From assembly GCA_003008705.1 (NCBI GenBank), contig PDUO01000068.1, positions 127,620-191,619 of the forward strand: a DNA stretch of 64,000 nucleotides. The letters run 5' to 3'. A program made the position numbers and the translations under genes. How positions within the stretch are numbered: position 1 is the stretch's first letter; each line of letters begins with the position of its first letter. The notes under the pieces were generated by a model, which saw only the letters and a list, made by a program, of their open reading frames with translations, was not told the origin of the DNA and ran no database searches. Source of the DNA: Pezicula radicicola (Eukaryota; Ascomycota; Leotiomycetes; Helotiales; Dermateaceae). Shown here in pieces: positions 46,886 through 58,530 of this stretch.

Positions 46886-47865
46886 TCAACTCCTAACATC
46901 TCCTGCATTTAATTCGTGAATAGTCTCGGGTTCGCCTATCTCATGCATACGCTGCGCTCTTACTTGTTGTACTTCGCTTTTGGCTATATATGGTGTCCCG
47001 GCAGTGCTAGCACCGAGCTCGTTTGACGCTCCATTATTCTGGTAAGGTACGAAGGGGATAGTTTCAGGCTTTTGCAACCTGCGAGAACGCCGTTGCCGTA
47101 AAATAAAAAGGCCTAAGGCGCCGAGGAAAAGGATAGCAACAACTGTAGTTACAACCGAGATGGCCACTACGGCGCCGGTGGATAAGCCGCCAGAATGGTC
47201 CGACGCAGTTGTGGAACCCGTACTTGATGAGATGGAGCTTGTAGTTGCGGTGGTCGAAGCACCTGTGGTCGAAGTACTTGTGCTCGAGACAGCGAATATA
47301 TACCCATTGATTTGGACGGCAGTCACTGCAGCCGCCGTTGACCGATTCCCAGTCGTTACCGTCCATGAATTCCCTACAGGGCTAGCATAGGTGATGACTT
47401 GACCCGCGGTAAGCGTCGACACGCATTGAGAGGGATTGGGCGCAGACCAGAGAGCTCGGAAGTCGTAGCCACTGTGCCAACTACATTAGCGAGTACATGG
47501 GGTTACATACGGAAGTATTCGACTTACGATGGGCAGCAACCCACAATTGTGCTGAAGGAATTCAGGGCTGATGTCGTCGCCGTAGTGTATGCAGCAGGGC
47601 ATATGAAAGGTCCTAGAAGGTATGTCGTCGTCGAGCTGGAAGCGGCTTGACCCCACCACGATGTTTGATCTTGGGGCTGACATCTTTCTTGTGGATCGAC
47701 AACGGAACCATAAGTAGGATCAAAGGCAAAGGCTGGATTATCGGCGAAATCGCCATGAGCGAAAAAGGTGGAAAAACAACTTTCTGGAGCAGAAAAAGTG
47801 GTTGTGAGCGGATACCACGATGTGACGACCCCGAAGTTTGTCTCGGCCGGATGAACACTGGTCAT
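46886..47865 (-). CDS. Single-pass cell-surface protein with Ser/Thr-rich stalk
   Basis: One intron (47481-47527) joins two exons into 310 aa. The junction rebuilds VGCCPSWHSGYDFRALW, which supports it. The N-terminal ectodomain (TNFGVVTSWYPLTTTFSAPE, then CQPQDQTSW) has about seven Cys and precedes a Ser/Thr-rich stalk (SSTSTSTTGASTTATTSS), one membrane helix (VAISVVTTVVAILFLGALGL) and a basic RQRRSRR stop-transfer followed by a 70-residue cytosolic tail. This layout is common in ascomycete surface proteins of unknown role. No signal peptide precedes the first exon, so either export relies on the helix or another 5' exon exists. Confidence 0.78.
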
Positions 47866-48180
47866 GTTGAGGTAGTGAGACTTTCAATAATGCTAAAAAC
47901 TAGGAAAAATTTAGGGAAAGGAGAAAAGAGCCACAATGTATAAGACGAACGGATAAGGCTGCATATTGTCCTCATGCCGAGCGCTGCGCCGCACAACAGA
48001 GTTTCAACCTAAGCGCGGGCGTAGTCAACCCTTGGTAATATTATTTTAGGCCTCATCCAAAGAAGACGCTGACAGGCTCCATGTCGTACTGCCGTCCAAT
48101 CAGGCCTCGAGTTCAACCTACACCGGATTGCTAAGAGAAGCCGAGGTATCAAATTATTGGTGAGATAATACGACGCTTTG

Positions 48181-48995
48181 GCCCAAAAGTCTTAGCACTC
48201 GCTAGACAGGGATCATTACTGCCAAGCTCCATCATCCTGTCGCCTAGCAACACTCTTAACCGCACGACCTTACTTTAGTAAGGCACGGCGATACGTCAAG
48301 TCCCAGCGATACGTTACCTATACAAATATTTTCATGTATTTTGCAATACAATAACAACACGACGATTTAATTTTTTGCTTTTAAGGGCCTTAATATAATT
48401 GTTTGCTCAGGGGATAGCCTAGGCTTTTTAAATTAATTTTAGCAATTTTTATTACAAAAGATTTTCCCAAAAGTGTGGAGAAAGGGGGTCCGAAGAAATA
48501 AGCGTGACTCCCTTGCCTAGCGTGACTGAATATACATAGTTTCAAGACGGTAGTATCAAGATGGCGCACCCTGAAGACCCTGAAGTGCTAGACGCGAGCC
48601 AATGGGGGTGACGCTTATTTCTTTTGACCTCCTTTCGTACATGAAGAGCCTAAAGCAAATCTCCTTTTAGCGGTGCTTATAGGTTATTCGGTGGGCGGGT
48701 GGTCCGGGCTGTCCAGGGGGTCTAACAAATAGAAAGTACTACTTTCGTGGCCTAGCGATACCCTGACAGGCCTCTTAAAATTTCTACGTACGCCTGACAA
48801 TTTACAATAGACTAGATTTTGGCCTATGCAACGAGGCAGAGTCTGGCAGACGGGGACTTCTCAAGGTTTCTGACCACTCAGAGTATACCGTTCATAGCTC
48901 CGACCCACGGAGCCCACCAAATAACCTCTATTTGGCGGGGGGAGAGTAGCTCTCGCCAACACACCCTTGTCTAGCGAGTGCTAGGACTTTTGGGC
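48181..48995. mobile_element. Terminal-inverted-repeat element
   Basis: The ends GCCCAAAAGTCTTAGCACTC (left) and GAGTGCTAGGACTTTTGGGC (right) are inverted copies, extending inward through GCTAGACA/TGTCTAGC. The 815 bp hold no transposase frame and contain another palindromic element at 48481. No clear target duplication. Confidence 0.7.
48481..48635. mobile_element. Nested MITE-like palindrome
   Basis: The left end AAAGGGGGTCCGAAGAAATA-AGCGT pairs with the right end ACGCTTATTTCTTTTGACCT-CCTTT, about 30 nt per arm in 155 bp. It lies inside the larger element 48181-48995, so it either inserted later or is part of it. Confidence 0.65.
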
Positions 48996-49060
48996 TGAAG
49001 CTTCGTACTGTATGCTTAAATAAGGCGGTTAGTCTGGTGAGGCTTGAAACTCGGTCACTG

Positions 49061-49195
49061 CGGAGATACAGGGGAAAGTATTGTCTCACCGCTTTTGTTT
49101 CTACCACGCAAAATACTACTACAGCGCATGTTATAGGGTCATATTAACGTACCACTGCGAAGGCGGTGAGACAATACTTATTGCCTGTACCTTCG
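49061..49195. mobile_element. Fold-back/MITE-like element, copy D of the CACCGC family
   Basis: The left arm CGGAGATACAGGGGAAAGTA-TTGTCTCACCGC pairs with the right arm GCGGTGAGACAATACTTATT-GCCTGTACCTTCG. The loop shares TACCACGCAAAAT and TACAGCGCATGTTA with copy B, showing common descent. 135 bp, non-coding. Confidence 0.8.
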
Positions 49196-51004
49196 TAAGC
49201 CTTCGGAGTCGCTTCGTTGGAAGGAATATCACATGACTTTTCTATACTATAACTAAGGTAGTTAATTTGGAGGTCTCTTAGACATGTGCCTTATTCGAGT
49301 ATAGAACTTATAGCAATAGACTAGGTGAGCAAGAGCCTAGAGTAGACTCTTCCATTTAACCGTCTCCTAGTAGTACTTAAGTTAATCTTCCGTGAGCGCC
49401 TCTCGCATAAATCGTTAAACGAGTTGGGAGAGGAGCTGGCGAGTATCGGAATACCGCTCGTGTCTGTCGAGGGATATAATTAGGAAAGATTTATTGGTAT
49501 TATAAGGAGAAAGGCGATATTGTGAGTATTGCAGGCCAAGTTCCTTAAACCTTGAAAATTGGCCGTACTGACAACGACACATCGTCTAGGGCAATGACCT
49601 CTTAGCGATATCTTGTCGGTTATAGGGACATATAAGGTCATTGCTAGCATTCAAGTTTTGGCGGACTGGAGTCATACAAAATACAGAGCGTAGTTCGAGG
49701 ACGATGCGCTAAGATTAGAGTAAAGGCTAGATCATTTAACTCTTGAGTCTTGATCTTGGCTTGCGCTACTCTGGCTCGCTTTATCTTCTGCTAAAATGTG
49801 GCATGCTGAATACCAGAGACGGACGTCACCCTTATAAGCAGCCGTAGTTCATCTTCCCTTCCGAATCTATTCCTAATCAAATCCTAATTCATCTCCATCC
49901 TTTATCTCCATTCACAACCACGTTCTGTATACTATACCAATGCCAAACACCATAACGAAGAATACTATTCGTAATTGTACGTAGTCGCATTAATAAAGTA
50001 AGAACTTTTATAGTCTATACTACTATTAACTAAAAATATAAAGTACTCTACTATAAATTCCCAACTCTAAAAATTCTAGTTAGTTTAAAGGGGATAAGAT
50101 TAGAGTTAGAGTTTGTATACCCTAGTTATTAATTTATAAAGTTAGTACTTAGAATTAAATTTTAGAAAATTAATAACGACGGATATATAAGCCCTAGCTA
50201 TATATACTATACACCTTAAAAATCCTCTATTTAATAAAAATATTTAATCTATATAAAGTTTTTTTAATAGCTTCATTCTATCTTTAATTATTAATTTCTA
50301 AAGATAAACTCTAGTAATAGTATTATCGAAGATCTTACTAGCCTATTTCGCTTCCACACTTTAGATGTTAGATTCGGGAGTTCGGAAAGATATATTCTCC
50401 TCACGCTCATAGAGATACTTTAAATAAAATTTTACAGATTTTATCTAGTTTTATATATAGAAATGGTAGCATTGTAATGAAATGTTGTCGGGGACTCGCG
50501 TTCTAATGCTGAGCTAGGCCGGATCGGTCTTAGCTCCGGAATTAGCGGCTTCTTCCAAGCAGAGCTTTCTGAATTTTACCCCTAACTTCTTAATTGATTC
50601 AGTTTCCTAACTGGCACAGTAGCGCTATTTGAGCATTCTCAAGACCTTGTCGACAGAAAAAAGAGACACTTAAGAAATCTGTATGTGCAAGGTAAAGGCT
50701 CCGCTACCTACCAATGATATCGATCGTTTTAGAGGTCAAAGCTAATATGGTTTTCTAAGGTTTTGTCCACCTGTTTTCACATGATTATTACGTCATTCCT
50801 TACTCCGAACTTTCCAAAATTCCCCTATTCAGAGTCTATATTAGGGTAGAATAGTCACTCATTAGAAATCAAGGAATTACGAGACATAAACGATTAACAA
50901 AATAGTCTTTTGGTTTGGCCAGAAAGACCCTCAACTTGAAGCCCTGCGCTAATAGTCTAGGAAGCTATAAATAAAGGAGTACCATTAATTCTGCTCAGTT
51001 TGCA

Positions 51005-53270
51005 ATGCCTATCATTGGTAACCAGCCAATATTGAAGGTATCTAAGAAACCACGGAAGCAACGACAGCCCAAAGCCTGCTATCCTTGCCGGCAGCGGAAA
51101 GTCAAATGCGATGGCGTTCCTTGCAGCAGTTGCGCCCTAAGATCTCACCCCCAGCTATGTTCCATGGAACCATATTCAAGTTTGTAAGGCCCTAGTAGCT
51201 TTGGCGGCTCTTGCGGGAGCAATCCAAGGCTTGTTAGGATTGTTTGCTGATTTGGACAGAGAATCCCGTTCTGGGTCCTTCGAGCCTTCAACGAACCCGT
51301 CCTTAACGGGTACTGTTAGTGAAAATACATCTTGGGAAACTTCGCATATTTCCGATGGTGATCCAAGAGCAGGGGCTCGACGAGCTCTGTTAGTATCACA
51401 AGCGGAATCCAGGGATGCACCAGATTCGGTAGGAGACGGACAATCGTCGTCAATACTACCACTGCCACCTACCTCTCCGGGTTTCATCTCCAATTATAAT
51501 GCAATAGATCCATCTATTCAACAAACAAGTTCCTACGAGGGTGGCCAGGCCTCTTCAGCCGTCGATAACTCAGCTGTTTTGATGGGTATCTCACCGCTAA
51601 CACCCCAACCTCTGAACAGAACTTGGTCTGAAAACCTTTTCGAACTTATTGGCGATGGGCAGGATATTGTCCTACCTTTTGAAGATTTATATTCCCCACG
51701 GAAGACTATCGCAGATCTCTGCCTAGCCCTACCTTCTAATGTCCAAATCCAGAGGTAAGTTGCAAGGGTCTTCCCCACACAAAGATTATCTATCCACTAC
51801 GTCTGAAAGGCTCTAGTTACACTGTCTCTTTACTCTTATGAATTGCTAATCGTTCTTCAATTTCAGGTACTTCCAGATGTATACCGATATTCTTCTTCCA
51901 ATATATCCCGGATTGGTAGATCCTGAGCTTTTTGATGCTCAGCTCCGTTCTCTTCTCGACAACAGAGATCAAGTTATAACCAACGCAAACAACATATCTA
52001 GTGCTTTGAATCATCAAGACGCCTCCTGGTTCGCACTACTATTTGCAGTTATTGCCTGCGGCGCTCAGTGTATAAGCACCATAGATCGCGAGGCTGAACT
52101 AAACTCCAAAGTATTTGGTGAGTCTTAAATCCCGCATCTCTTCTGCAATAAATCAGCTTATGTGTCCAAAGGGAGTATATCATTCTCATGCCTCCGCAAA
52201 GTCAATTACCTAATCAATCCTTCTCTAAACTCGATCCAGGCTCTGTTGAATATCGGAATCAGCCTGCGGAATGATATGCATTCGAGTGCTGCATGGTCTT
52301 TACTGGGTATGTTTAAGCAGAGAAGTGCCTTCTGTGGCCACAATCAAGCGGTCCGCTGACTCCCAAATCAAAGGTCTTACCATTCGCCATGCGCAGGTAA
52401 TTGGATGCTGTGAGGTGCATGCAACCCCTATGAATAGAAATGCCAGTGACGATTCACACAATGCAAAATTGAGACTTTGGTTAGTAGGAAAATATATATT
52501 TTCCTAATCTATTCCGCGTGTACTACATTTCTTATGATCTGTGCAAAGGCTGATCACTGCATAGGTGGGCTATTGTTTGGCAAGATGTAACCTTAAGCTT
52601 TTGCTATGGCCGTCCATGCGGGAGCCTATCAGCGAAGGCGCGGTTTCCACCGATCTTGGACCCAAATGGCCGCTACAGTTTTACAGACGTGATCAATCGC
52701 ATCTGTGGTGTTTGCCATGACTTTTGTCGCCAAGAGCTCTTGACCGAAGAAGCTAATAAGTCTCTACCTCAGGAGCAAGTTGAAAAATTAGTGCAAAGGA
52801 TTGAGGATATTCATCTCAAGGCTCAGCCACATCTGCTTGATGTTGTCAATTGTATTTCCCCGCGACAACACGTCGAATACTTTGCGGTAACCATTTACAA
52901 AAACCATGCTGCTTCTCACCTGCTGAATTCGATCATTCAAGCACCTTCGGCTGAAGACTATGACGCATATCACCCGGTGCTATGTAATCTTACTGAAAAG
53001 TGTGTTGCGATTGTTGAGTCTTTTTTGAAGTTACGTCAGTTTTCAATATTGTCGAGTCATTACTGGTCTCTGATTCAAGCGACCATTACTGCTGCTAAGT
53101 TCTTGTTAACTCGAGGCCGTGGCGTTGATAGATTAGAATGGGGGAGTTTGGTGAGGTCTCTGATGGTATCACTTGGAAGCAGCTACGACGAAACCACAAG
53201 CATTAGAAGTGGATTCAGTGCGAATCTTTCAAAATTGGTCGCAGAGTTGTCAATGCTACTAGATACATGA
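51005..53270 (+). CDS. Zn(II)2Cys6 transcription factor, candidate regulator of the P450 cluster
   Basis: Introns 51184-51259, 51755-51866, 52118-52171, 52307-52373 and 52480-52564 give exactly 623 aa. The N-terminal zinc cluster is KACYPCRQRKVKCDGVPCSS-CALRSHPQLC (residues about 25-53), preceded by a basic arm. The middle is Ser/Pro-rich. The fungal-specific transcription factor domain follows with INPSLNSIQALLNIGISLRN and, across the last junction, LRLWWAIVWQDVTLSFCYGR. The first intron matters: without it the gene looks frameshifted after the zinc cluster. It converges on the b5-reductase gene (244 bp apart). The two divergent promoters next door share CGG-type motifs, the kind of site such factors bind, so it is probably the local activator (inference). 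Confidence 0.88.
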
Positions 53271-53513
53271 TGTAGCTTCTCCCATATATTACAATTTGTC
53301 TATGCTTATTTATAAATGAGAAGGCGATGTCCGAGAAGCCTGATAGTTCTATCATATATGAGCCCAGATTGGGGTTATATGCTTGTGGTATTGAGAGGGG
53401 CGAATAGTGCATATGTTGCTGTGCTATCCGTCCGCGGTTCCAAGTCCGAAACAGGGCCTCAAGTGTCCCGAATCCATTAATTCTATGTTCCCTCGTTCCA
53501 AATCCAAACAATG

Positions 53514-55041
53514 CTAAAAAAGGAAGATTTGATCAGAGGGTTTACTGATGGGACTCGGGGCCTCAAACCCCAGCTCGGTCAACGCCGATTTCATGGCATT
53601 GATCATGGGTGGCGGCCCGCAAAGATGAACCTTTGTGTCAGGTGATGGCGCAGCCAGTTTTTCCTTGATTGTGTCCTTCGTAATGAAGCCCTTCCCATAT
53701 TGCCACTTGGAGGGTGCATTGCTTAATACATACCAGACATTGAACTTGTGTGGGAATTTGCATGCAAACTCATCCAGTTCTTGACGAAGCAAGATATCGG
53801 CTTCGGTCTGGTTGGCGTAAAGCAGAGTGATCTTGGTGTTGTCTTTTGGATCTTCGCAGATAGCTCGGATCAATTGATACATGGGCGTGATTCCTGTTCC
53901 CCCCGCAATCATCCCAAGGTTCTTACAGAGATCGCGATGGTACTTCATTGCTCCCTTGGGGCCACGGAACTCCACCAAGTCGTGTAGCTTGAGTGAGGTG
54001 AGATAGTTGGTAATCAGACCACCCGGGTAGACTTTGACAATCAATTCCATGCGTCCAAGATCGGTATTGTTCGATATAGGCGTATAGGATCTGCTGACCA
54101 TATTTCCATTAATTTCTGCGCGTATGGCAACGTGCTGACCAGTCGGTAGACCTAGAACATCTTTTGACTTCGGAAGGCTGAAAACAAAACGGTACACATT
54201 CGTTGAAAGGGCATCCTTGCGTATTAAGGGGAACTTGCGCCATTGTTGTGGATGTAGTACGGGTTGGATCAGTGGTTTTTGGGGAGCGTGTGTCCTCAAA
54301 GATGCAACCTTGTGAGAAGGGAACTTTTGAAAGTCCATCTGAAAGTCTAGAAGCTTTTCCAGATGGAAGAATCCCCCCACTGTGGTAGAGACATGGACGA
54401 TTGATGCCACTACGAAGCCTTTCCAGAAACCTCCAGTTGCTCTGGGGTCACGACTAGGCAAAAGGGCTTTTATTTGATCGAGCGACACAGGTGGCAATCC
54501 GATGGGCGCTTTCCTGGAGTATAAAAGAGCCCCAGCTCCGATGATGAGTATAGACGCACAAGCCGTAGTTCTTAGTCGTGGCGATTTTGCTTTAGGTGAC
54601 CGAAGGTCGTTTGCAGTAGCTATCGTTTCAAACGTGGGACGATAAGTCTCGATGACTTCGTGGGCATCCTTTGGAAGAGAGTCAGTAAGTGCTTCGGCCG
54701 AGCATTTCATAAAGGGGAAACCTGCATCTTCAGTAACTTCCCCAATCAGAAGAGGTTCTAAAAGCTCTCTTGCATCATCCGAGTGGCCAACATCTTCAAA
54801 TGCTTGAGTGGCATCGGCACCTCCTACTTCAACCAGCAGCTCTGCACCGCCTGGGTGGTCTTCTCGATATGCTGAGATATCGTAGACTATATTTTCAATG
54901 TTAGAAAATTGGTAACTTATGTCTAGTTTCAAGCCCCGAACTGGAGTGGAGATAGAACGAACCCTTGTTGTGTATCACAATCCACAGATCATCAGGCTTC
55001 TTATGTGCTTCAATCTCAGCTCGTGTGAAGGTCTTTGCCAT
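53514..55041 (-). CDS. Cytochrome b5 / NADH-cytochrome b5 reductase fusion
   Basis: One intron (54887-54962) gives 483 aa; it restores IHNKVYDISAY. The cytochrome b5 domain (residues 1-80) has both haem ligands, H37 in EDHPGG and H61 in DVGHSDDA. A membrane helix follows near 130-145 (ACASILIIGAGALLY). The C-terminal half is a flavoprotein reductase: FAD motif RSYTPISN, NADH motif MIAGGTGITPMYQL, VHLCGPPPM and a C-terminal IFLF. The protein can move electrons from NADH through FAD to haem b5, and is the obvious donor for the P450 transcribed divergently 452 bp away. No lesion is seen. Confidence 0.93.
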
Positions 55042-55225
55042 GTTGAGAACCTGGGGCTATGCAATCACAGAAAATGGAATGGATAATGCTCGTGAGAAAG
55101 GGGAAGTTTGGCTGCTGCTTGGGTGTGACGGAGCAGAATACTCATCTGATGGATGATCCAACTTATATATGTAGAGAGAAATCGGCATTAATAAGGGTCA
55201 ATTAAGATCCCGACTGTAGCTGGGA

Positions 55226-55295
55226 AATATCTCCGAGACTCGCATTTCTCCGCAGACTTTCTCCGAAATGGAATTTTCTGCGTTAGTTTTCTCCG
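55226..55295. promoter_or_regulatory. Repeated TCTCCG motifs in the b5-reductase/P450 divergent promoter
   Basis: TCTCCG occurs at 55230, 55247, 55260 and 55290, the first as part of AATATCTCCGAGACTCG (AATATCTCCG at 55226-55235). The same ten bases recur at 59064 in the other divergent promoter of the cluster. CGG/CCG triplets are half-sites of Zn2Cys6 factors. The binding itself is inferred. Confidence 0.65.
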
Positions 55296-55493
55296 TAAAC
55301 TCGACGAGGGGTCTTCCTGACTCGTAGCCGTCAGATCCGACAGTTCATGACGTATTTAAGTATTTAAATGTTGACTCGGTACAGGATATAAATAATTCAA
55401 CGTGTTCCAATGTCCCAAATTTGTTTTTTCTCCTCACTTCTCATAATCAAGAAACTCATACCCATTAGTACCACTCAACCGTAGACTCTTCTG

Positions 55494-57220
55494 ATGATGA
55501 CCACGCAAAGATTCTATTTATTCGGCGATGAGCCATCTACGGCCACAGAGATTCTGGTCGGCGAGAAGGATGATTTGAAGGCTTTGCAAAAGACACTCGC
55601 AGGCGCCTTCCACATTGCGGGAAAGCAAGGTAAGCTAAGAAATTTGCGTGGCAAATGGAATTCTCAGCTGGTTATACTGACTTGGTGTTTCCAGAACTAG
55701 GTTTCCAAAACGACGAACAGGAGTTGAGCTCCCTGAGCGATGTCCTTGCTAGTCCAGAACCTGTTGCTATTACGCTGGATGGTGGGAAAGTCCGACAGAT
55801 TCAAGGACCACAGGGCCTCCCTGCAGTGGGGAGTTTCTACGAAATCTTTCCCGATCACCTTGGCAATCACGACAGACTCTTCAAGAAGTACGGCTCAATC
55901 ATCAAGACCACCAACATGGGAAAAACCACATATCTCACCAATGATCCTGCCGTGAGCTTGCTTGCTTTCGGCGAATCTCAATATTTCACCAAGAAAATCA
56001 CTCCGAACCACCCGCTCTATGGGATCAAGGACAATAGCGCCATCTTTCTGGGGGATACTGAGACAGCCAATTGGGCTGCAGGTCACAAGTTTATTCCGCC
56101 TTGCATGAGCCCAAAAGCCGTGCGCCATTACACGCCGTTGATGCAAAATTGCGTTCGCGATTCTTTCAAAGTTTTTGACGAGCTCGATGCACGAAACGAG
56201 TCCTGGAATGTCTATCAGTACATGCTTAAGCTGGCCTCCGGCTTTATTGGGAAAATCGTGTTGGGTATGGACTTCGGTCACATGGATACCATCGAGTCCC
56301 CCCTACACTCGATGGTGTCAATGATAGCAACGACGCTGGCTCTGAATAAAAAGGTCACTTCGAGAGGTCAATGGTATGCACTTCTACCATTTGGAGACCC
56401 TCAGAGACTGCGCAATTACAGGAAAGAACTGTACGGCGCCTTAGCAGTTGAAGTTGATGCTGCTCGACTTTCTATGGGAAGGGATCTCCCACTTCATGAG
56501 GCTGCTCTTGAGGCAAGATGCGTCCTTGACTACCTTCTTCGTGCTATCGATAACCAAGGCGAAAAACTGCCAATTGATTTGGTCTACTCCAACATTGTTG
56601 TTATTGCAGGCGCTGGTTTCACAACAACCTCCTCTCTGCTCTCTTGGTTGTTATACTGTTTGGTAGCCTATCCTGGAAACCAAGAACGCCTGGTACAAGA
56701 ACTCGTTAATCACGGAATCAATAAAAACACTCAGTGGACCCCAGAACTGTCTGGTTCCTTACCTTTCCTGGATAAATTTATCAAGGAAACGCAACGATTA
56801 CACAACCCTTCCTACCAGCCCGGCCGAACATCAAAGACTGAGGTCATCCTTCCAGGCGGTTATCGTCTTCCTGCAGATGAAATTATAATTCCCGCGCTCC
56901 ATGCTATTCACACCAACCCTAAGATTTGGAATAATCCGCAACGCTTCGACCCAGATCGTTGGGATACAGAGGAGGTGAAGAATAGGCCAGCTGGCTCGTA
57001 TCTCCCATTCGCGACAGGTCCTCGTGGGTGTATCGGCTTCAACTTAGCCCTGGCTGAAGTCAAGGTCCTTTTGCCTGAGCTGGTATATCGCTACGAGTTC
57101 TCAATTGACAGCAATGAGGCTGTGGAATACGATCCGGACTTTCAATTAATTAGACCTGTTAATCTCTATGTCCGCGCCAAGAAGCGCACAAACTGGCCTG
57201 AACCAAATGAGAAGGCGTAG
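55494..57220 (+). CDS. Cytochrome P450 without membrane anchor, with N-terminal extension
   Basis: One intron (55630-55694) gives 553 aa. P450 landmarks are present: the ExxR motif as KETQR (E410), RFDPDRWD, and the haem loop FATGPRGCIGF with Cys near 491. The I helix reads AGAGFTTTSSLLSW, lacking the usual acid before Thr. Instead of a membrane anchor, the first 75-80 residues form a soluble, domain-like segment (FYLFGDEPSTATEILVGEKD, DLKALQKTLAGAFHIA, SPEPVAITLDGGKVR) before IQGPQGLPAVGSF, the normal P450 start. The catalytic part recalls soluble fatty-acid hydroxylases of the CYP102/CYP505 type, but no reductase is fused; the b5-reductase next door probably supplies electrons. Substrate unknown. 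Confidence 0.9.
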
Positions 57221-57672
57221 ATGGCTGCTCGGGACTGGGGGCAATTTTCAAGTTTTCTGAGAGACTACTGAGTTAAATTTTTCGACTGGGTATTAGACAA
57301 ATTTTATATGTGGGATAGAGGATAAATGTAAATGGGTGAATAGCATGCATGCAATGGCGCTGTACATTTAATTTTCGGTTAAGACATTTTCATCAAGATA
57401 ACAGTTTAATTCTATGGTCGTTCTCTATTTGAATGGTTGTTTCTTGTTCCCTGACATGTCTCACTTTTGGCAGTTGTTGTACAGACTGCTAAGTAAATTT
57501 ACTGTTTGTAACAGTCTCTACCAATCCCCAAGAGTTGCATGGTTATGGAACTCACAAAATTCTACACTAGATATAATTCTTACCATGATCTCATTCTTGC
57601 AAAATTTTGATTCGTATTACTAAAGTACCCTTGGGACAAATTTTCATTATACTATTGAATAGATACAGATCC
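57221..57672. other. Convergent 3' intergenic region
   Basis: Shared downstream region of the P450 and the dehydrogenase. AT-rich, no motif or gene recognised. Confidence 0.5.
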
Positions 57673-58530
57673 TCAGTTTCCCAACAATCCTTTGCCACTC
57701 TTGTTCCCAAGGTTGCCTTTATCGACATAATTCAGTTTCAACCAGTCAATTGTCGAACTCTCCAAATGCCGCTCTTCCACGTAGTGCTTTTCGATATTGT
57801 ACACAGTGTCCAATCCAACCCTATCCATAAGCTCACAGATGCCAGTATTTGCGTTGAAGTTTGACGTGAACATGAGGTCGATATCCTCCGCTGTTGCGAC
57901 GCCTTGCTGAATGACCAACAGGCTCTCACGCTTCATGGCCGCCCAAATGCGGTTGAAAATAAAACCCGTAGATTCCTTTCTGGCATGGATTGGAGTAAAA
58001 CCCACAGCTTTTGCCTCCTTCATCAAATGCCCAATGATGGCCAGATCAGTGTGTCCACAGCTCATAATCTCGACCGGGTTCATAGCTGGCGGCATAAAAT
58101 AGTGGGTATTGCAGACCCGGTATTTTCTCTCGACTTGTTCGATCATTTGGCTGGACTTGTATGAAGAGGAGTTTGTGGCTAGGATGCAATCCGGTTGCGT
58201 TATTCGATCCAACTCGCCGAACAAGGGAATCTTGATATCAAGGCGTTCGGGAACAGCCTCAATAACCATCCAGGCTTCTTTCACTGCATCTTCCATTGAA
58301 GAAGCTACGCGCACCATACCACGCTTGCCTTGAATGGCCTTAACTTGCGTTTCAAGGTTCTCTTCAACATATGAAATAGCGGCAGAAGCAACTTCTGGAA
58401 TCCGCTCGTAGAGTACAACTTTGTTGCCGGTGCAAGACCACATCATACACAGCCGGCGACCGAGTACCCCTCCACCAATGATAGCAACAGGCCGTTCTGT
58501 GACATTTGGAGCGCTCCAAGAGTATGCCAT
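57673..58530 (-). CDS. 3-hydroxyacyl-CoA dehydrogenase-like NAD-dependent dehydrogenase
   Basis: 285 aa, no intron. The start is placed at 58530 (MAYSWSAPNVTERPVAIIGG) because the frame upstream is pyrimidine-rich leader. The N-terminal Rossmann domain has IIGGGVLGRRL with Glu at the end of strand 2 (VVLYERI), ILATNSSSYKSSQM with the Asn-Ser signature, and the catalytic His in NTHYFMPPAMNPVEI. The C-terminal helical domain has STGFIFNRIWAAMKRESLLV and ATAEDIDLMFTSNF. Size and wording fit the family branch that includes carnitine and L-gulonate 3-dehydrogenases as well as short bacterial 3-HCDH. It probably oxidises a hydroxyl made by, or related to the product of, the P450 (inference). Confidence 0.9.
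   Translation of the reverse strand: MAYSWSAPNVTERPVAIIGGGVLGRRLCMMWSCTGNKVVLYERIPEVASAAISYVEENLETQVKAIQGKRGMVRVASSMEDAVKEAWMVIEAVPERLDIKIPLFGELDRITQPDCILATNSSSYKSSQMIEQVERKYRVCNTHYFMPPAMNPVEIMSCGHTDLAIIGHLMKEAKAVGFTPIHARKESTGFIFNRIWAAMKRESLLVIQQGVATAEDIDLMFTSNFNANTGICELMDRVGLDTVYNIEKHYVEERHLESSTIDWLKLNYVDKGNLGNKSGKGLLGN

Larger units (their letters stand above)
47866..51004. other. Long intergenic region with mobile-element insertions
   Basis: No gene is seen. Elements at 48181-48995, 48481-48635 and 49061-49195 are listed separately. 49980-50340 is strongly AT-rich (RIP-like). 50480-51004 precedes the Zn2Cys6 gene; a single CTCCG at about 50803-50807 is the only copy of the cluster motif seen here. 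Confidence 0.5.

Noticed and set aside
51005..51200. Apparent frameshift right after the zinc cluster of the cluster regulator
   Set aside because: A 76-nt GT-AG intron (51184-51259) in correct phase joins PYSSL to ESRSGSFEPS, so the gene is intact.
55494..55630. LFGD near the P450 N-terminus as a polyketide-synthase SAT domain start
   Set aside because: The resemblance is four residues; no GxSxG or other SAT feature follows.
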